Virus record (IMG/VR): IMGVR_UViG_3300033145_001890
Location: 1-41,683 of that record
Strand: one strand, 5' to 3'
DNA: 41,683 nucleotides
DNA from: a virus
A program made the translations under genes and the position numbers. Below the pieces are notes generated by a model that did not search any database, had not been told where the DNA came from, and saw nothing but the letters and a program-made list of their open reading frames with translations. Shown piece after piece: positions 39,777 through 41,683 of the stretch. Position 1 is the first letter of the stretch, and each line of letters begins with the position of its first letter.

Positions 39777-40459
39777 TATGGTTGTGCTTGCTGTTCTTCG
39801 TGTTGCTCTGCAAGTTCTTCCTGCATTTGCTCTTCTGATAACTCACCTTGTTCAGTTTCTTCTGCAGCAGCTTTTGCATTATTTGTGGTCCATCTCAAAG
39901 CTCTTGCAATTGCTCTTGTCTCAGCCATTCTGATATAATGCTTCTTAACTAGATCTCCGCAATTTGTCTGATCTGCATCTCCATGCCCTTCAAAAGTTGC
40001 AATCACTAATCTAACCGGCTCATTATTTTCAACAGCCAAATCTCCAAGCGAATATTTCTCTGTCAATGCCTCATCAGCATAAACTTTGATTGTTGCTTTG
40101 AATAGTGCTCTCTGCTTTTCCCAGTCATGATTAATTAATTCAGTTGTAATTGAGAATCGATCTTCAAATTTAGTATGAGCATCTTCAAGCAATTCTTCAA
40201 AAGTTGTAAGATCATCCATTCCACCTTCGGATTCTTTTGCTTTTTCCTTCAATATGAAATTCTTTGGAACTCCCATATCAAGATCAAACCCAATTGAGTT
40301 TCCTTTTCCAAGAACTGTTTCCAACAATCCATCAAGAACTTTTTCTTCTGCAAGAACATTGAACCATGTACCATCTTTTTCTTTCAACATAAATCCAAGA
40401 GATCCTTCTGATTTTCTTTTCAAAGAAAGTGCTTTAATTGTTCCAATCATTTTATCCAT
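39776..40459 (-). CDS. OB-fold / single-strand annealing-type protein
   Basis: 227 aa. N-terminal 65 residues look like an OB-fold (MIGTIKALSLKRKSEGSLGF, GTWFNVLAEEKVLDGLL). Residues about 105-205 (AEHGD-like VIATFEGHGDADQTNCGDLV and YIRMAETRAIARALRW) carry the M-A-E-T-R-A-x-A-R-A-L-R motif common to Rad52/Sak-like annealing proteins and their relatives. The end is an acidic Gln/Glu tail (EELAEQHEEQQAQP), like SSB tails. Likely binds ssDNA and helps recombination-based replication. SD GGAGGTTAAACAA-ATG. Confidence 0.7.
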   Translation of the reverse strand: MDKMIGTIKALSLKRKSEGSLGFMLKEKDGTWFNVLAEEKVLDGLLETVLGKGNSIGFDLDMGVPKNFILKEKAKESEGGMDDLTTFEELLEDAHTKFEDRFSITTELINHDWEKQRALFKATIKVYADEALTEKYSLGDLAVENNEPVRLVIATFEGHGDADQTNCGDLVKKHYIRMAETRAIARALRWTTNNAKAAAEETEQGELSEEQMQEELAEQHEEQQAQP

Positions 40460-40488
40460 TTGTTTAACCTCCTATTTGATTTAATTAA

Positions 40489-40524
40489 GGAAGGGTAGGA
40501 GGATTCATTAGAATCCGCCCTTCC
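40489..40524 (-). promoter_or_regulatory. two-stage hairpin in the leader of the annealing-protein gene
   Basis: GGAAGGG/CCCTTCC (7 pairs) encloses, across a small internal loop, GGATTC/GAATCC (6 pairs) with loop TAAT; the element is much richer in G+C than its surroundings. A second inverted repeat TGAAAC/GTTTCA lies at about 40538-40552. The whole gap 40460-40574 has no gene. Confidence 0.6.
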
Positions 40525-40574
40525 CCCCGCGAGTTTCCTGAAACATTGTTTCAAGACTATGATTTGTGATTTGT

Positions 40575-40778
40575 TTATTTCCATTTTTTCTTCTTGTGAT
40601 ATTTCTTTGTGCCAGGATGATATTTTGTTCCTGGTCTTGGCCTTGGAGGATTCATCTCATGAATTTCATCATGACACTTCCTGCATACTCTCTCGAACGG
40701 CGGTTTGTGATTCCCTGCCTTCGAATGTTTTGTCAACCACTTTTTCTTCTTGCATCTCTTGCATTTCCCGAATCGCAT
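40575..40778 (-). CDS. small HNH-like zinc protein
   Basis: 67 aa, very basic. CKRCKKKKWLTKHSKAGNHK then CRKCHDEIHEM: two Cys pairs with the H...N...H arrangement of short HNH nucleases, and a Lys/Pro/His tail. SD absent, embedded in the end of the winged-helix gene by 110 bases in another frame. Probably a nuclease or DNA-binding protein. Confidence 0.65.
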   Translation of the reverse strand: MRFGKCKRCKKKKWLTKHSKAGNHKPPFERVCRKCHDEIHEMNPPRPRPGTKYHPGTKKYHKKKKWK

Positions 40779-41082
40779 CTATTCCTCCCTTTAGAATTTT
40801 CCAGGCCATACAAGTCTCGCCTGTAATCTTGCAAACTCTTTTTCTTGAAAAAGTCACAAGCTTAAATTTATTTACTAACTCGAATCTTCTTGGTCTTACA
40901 TAATTTGGATCTTGCTTCATCAAATGATTCATCAGCTCTGAATCTGTACAATCCTTCATCACACTGCATAATTCGTTAATTGCTTTGAGAATTATTAATT
41001 GTCTTTCACCTAATTTTGTTCTAAGATTATCATACGCAATCAAACTTGTTTGCTGCATATCATGAGTTTTATGTCTGCCCAT
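40669..41082 (-). CDS. winged-helix protein, start of early operon
   Basis: 137 aa. Helical region (RQLIILKAINELCSVMKDCT) and recognition part (DSELMNHLMKQDPNYVRPRR, FELVNKFKLVTFSRKRVCKI) resemble a winged helix. The C-terminus is an acidic/Met-rich helix (EMQEMQEEKVVDKTF). Likely early regulator. It follows the 34-aa gene by ten bases. Confidence 0.65.
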   Translation of the reverse strand: MGRHKTHDMQQTSLIAYDNLRTKLGERQLIILKAINELCSVMKDCTDSELMNHLMKQDPNYVRPRRFELVNKFKLVTFSRKRVCKITGETCMAWKILKGGIDAIREMQEMQEEKVVDKTFEGRESQTAVRESMQEVS

Positions 41083-41092
41083 TTTAAAAAAA

Positions 41093-41197
41093 TTAAAAGA
41101 TGGGCTTAATGCCCAACTTCTTCATTTCATCAATCTTTCCAAGATCAATGTATCTTTTTCCGAAGAAAAAGTTCAATAGTTTTTGTATTGTTTTCAT
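41093..41197 (-). CDS. 34-aa leader protein of the early operon
   Basis: MKTIQKLLNFFFGKRYIDLG, ending KLGIKPIF. The ATG at 41197 is right behind the AGGAGGATTCAAA site of the promoter block; the longer reading from 41275 would start upstream of the TATA box and is rejected. Short amphipathic start; function unknown. Confidence 0.65.
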   Translation of the reverse strand: MKTIQKLLNFFFGKRYIDLGKIDEMKKLGIKPIF

Positions 41198-41200
41198 TTT

Positions 41201-41240
41201 GAATCCTCCTAAAATATACACGCATATTTCCTTTATAAAC
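41201..41240 (-). promoter_or_regulatory. TATA box, near-palindromic operator and SD of the early operon
   Basis: Minus order: GTTTATAAA (41232-41240), two bases, a palindrome AAATATG/TATATTT-type (41212-41229, 6 of 7 arm bases match, spacer four), then AGGAGGATTC. It lines up with the RHH promoter at 1478-1515 with one single-base gap and the same TATA-operator spacing. Confidence 0.75.
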
Positions 41241-41292
41241 ATTACTCTTTTCATTAGAACCACAATTTCACTCATTAGTTACGGCGTTCCGA

Positions 41293-41571
41293 CTAACATA
41301 CCTTTTTCTTTGGAGGGGGTCCGGGGGAACCTTTCTTTTTAGATCTAAATCTCCTCATCCCACGTTCATCCTTATCTCTTTGATCCTTTAAAATTTGATT
41401 ATAAGAAATAGATTGATTCTTAGTTAATTTCTTCTCTGTTGTTAATTTACAATTCTTTTCAATTGCTAACTCAGAACAAGGCCTTGTATGATTAACATCA
41501 TGAGTCTTGACTTCTTTAGATCTTCCCTTATAGAAATCTGCATTTGGAACTCTCACTGCCTTCTCTACCAT
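41293..41571 (-). CDS. basic protein at the end of the RHH operon
   Basis: 92 aa, starting MVEKAVRVPNADFYKGRSKE; its ATG overlaps the TGGTAG end of the junction-crossing gene. It is Lys/Arg-rich with a SPGPPPKKKVC tail. No family. It is the last gene of the operon and ends just before the early promoter block. Confidence 0.65.
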   Translation of the reverse strand: MVEKAVRVPNADFYKGRSKEVKTHDVNHTRPCSELAIEKNCKLTTEKKLTKNQSISYNQILKDQRDKDERGMRRFRSKKKGSPGPPPKKKVC

Positions 41572-41683
41572 TTATGTTCTTCTTTCTCAATCACAGTAAG
41601 CTCAGATTTGTTAATCTGTCTTGAGCCATCTTCAAAATCAACAAGGATCATTTCTGTTCCTGGCCCTGTCCCTCTCGGAACTC
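41565..41683 (-). CDS. membrane-anchored SH3-like protein (C-terminal part; continues at 439-1)
   Basis: The last 39 codons of the gene described at 1-439. The frame ends EEHKW and TAG at 41565-41567. In-frame joining through the 114-base overlap confirms circularity. Confidence 0.8.
   Translation of the reverse strand, partial: VPRGTGPGTEMILVDFEDGSRQINKSELTVIEKEEHKW
41570..41683. repeat. terminal direct repeat, right copy
   Basis: Identical to 1-114; see the left copy. Confidence 0.95.

Noticed and set aside
39706-39879. 58-codon N-terminal extension of the ParB-like gene
   Set aside because: It overlaps the end of the annealing-protein gene, crosses a T-rich terminator, and the later ATG has a strong SD and begins the conserved domain.
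41198-41275. 26-codon extension of the early leader protein
   Set aside because: It would start upstream of the TATA box and operator and cannot be on the same transcript.

Overview
The window looks like a complete circular genome of a tailed dsDNA virus (class Caudoviricetes, siphovirus morphology) that infects an archaeon. The first 114 bases recur exactly as the last 114 (1-114 = 41570-41683), so the unique genome is 41,569 bp, and one gene runs across the junction. Every supported protein gene and both tRNAs lie on the minus strand, tightly packed, often with ATGA-type stop/start overlaps and good GGAGG ribosome-binding sites. Archaeal signals are TATA boxes of the TTTATAAA/TTTAAATA type (one with a CGAAAGG BRE-like element), T-rich terminator tracts, tRNAs without encoded CCA, and secreted proteins loaded with N-x-S/T sequons, including a NosD-like parallel beta-helix style familiar from DPANN archaea (Woese-/Pacearchaeota). 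The DPANN host is an inference; a bacterial host is less likely but not excluded.

Layout, reading down the minus strand (high to low coordinates). (a) 41.2-35.8 kb: early/replication module behind a TATA-operator-SD block at 41201-41240: winged-helix protein, small HNH-like protein, OB-fold/annealing-type protein, ParB-like protein, then a run of very small HTH, zinc-ribbon and SWIM-HNH genes. (b) 35.75-35.6 kb: tandem tRNA-Ala(TGC) and tRNA(CAT). (c) 35.6-32.6 kb: PD-(D/E)xK nuclease, small regulators, coiled-coil and membrane proteins, zinc mini-proteins, HNH nuclease. (d) 32.6-28.9 kb: cytosine-C5 methyltransferase, ParB-domain protein, probable small terminase, large terminase. (e) 28.8-21.3 kb: portal-MuF fusion, protease-scaffold fusion, HK97-fold major capsid protein, decoration-like proteins, head-tail connector. 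(f) 21.3-13.2 kb: two giant exported glycoprotein-like genes (570 and 2143 aa), almost a fifth of the genome, inserted inside the head-completion module. (g) 13.2-4.7 kb: head closure, gp10-like neck protein, tail terminator candidate, tail tube, tail-assembly chaperone with a -1 frameshift, short tape measure, distal tail, hub and Cys-rich fibre, with a nucleotidyltransferase-like gene inserted among them. (h) 4.7-2.7 kb: small protein, GT9 glycosyltransferase, zinc finger, holin-like protein. (i) 2.7 kb through the junction to 41.3 kb: acidic membrane protein, AT-rich repeat-bearing non-coding region, and a five-gene operon led by a ribbon-helix-helix regulator.

How it works together: the ribbon-helix-helix protein is preceded by a promoter-operator almost identical to that of the early operon, suggesting one repressor controlling both. 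Head and tail genes are complete enough to make a short-tailed siphovirus. No DNA polymerase, helicase, integrase or recognisable endolysin is seen, so replication leans on the host. The most unusual features are the -1 frameshift in the tail chaperone, the twin operator blocks, the sugar-pathway genes inside the tail module, and the giant membrane-anchored surface protein.
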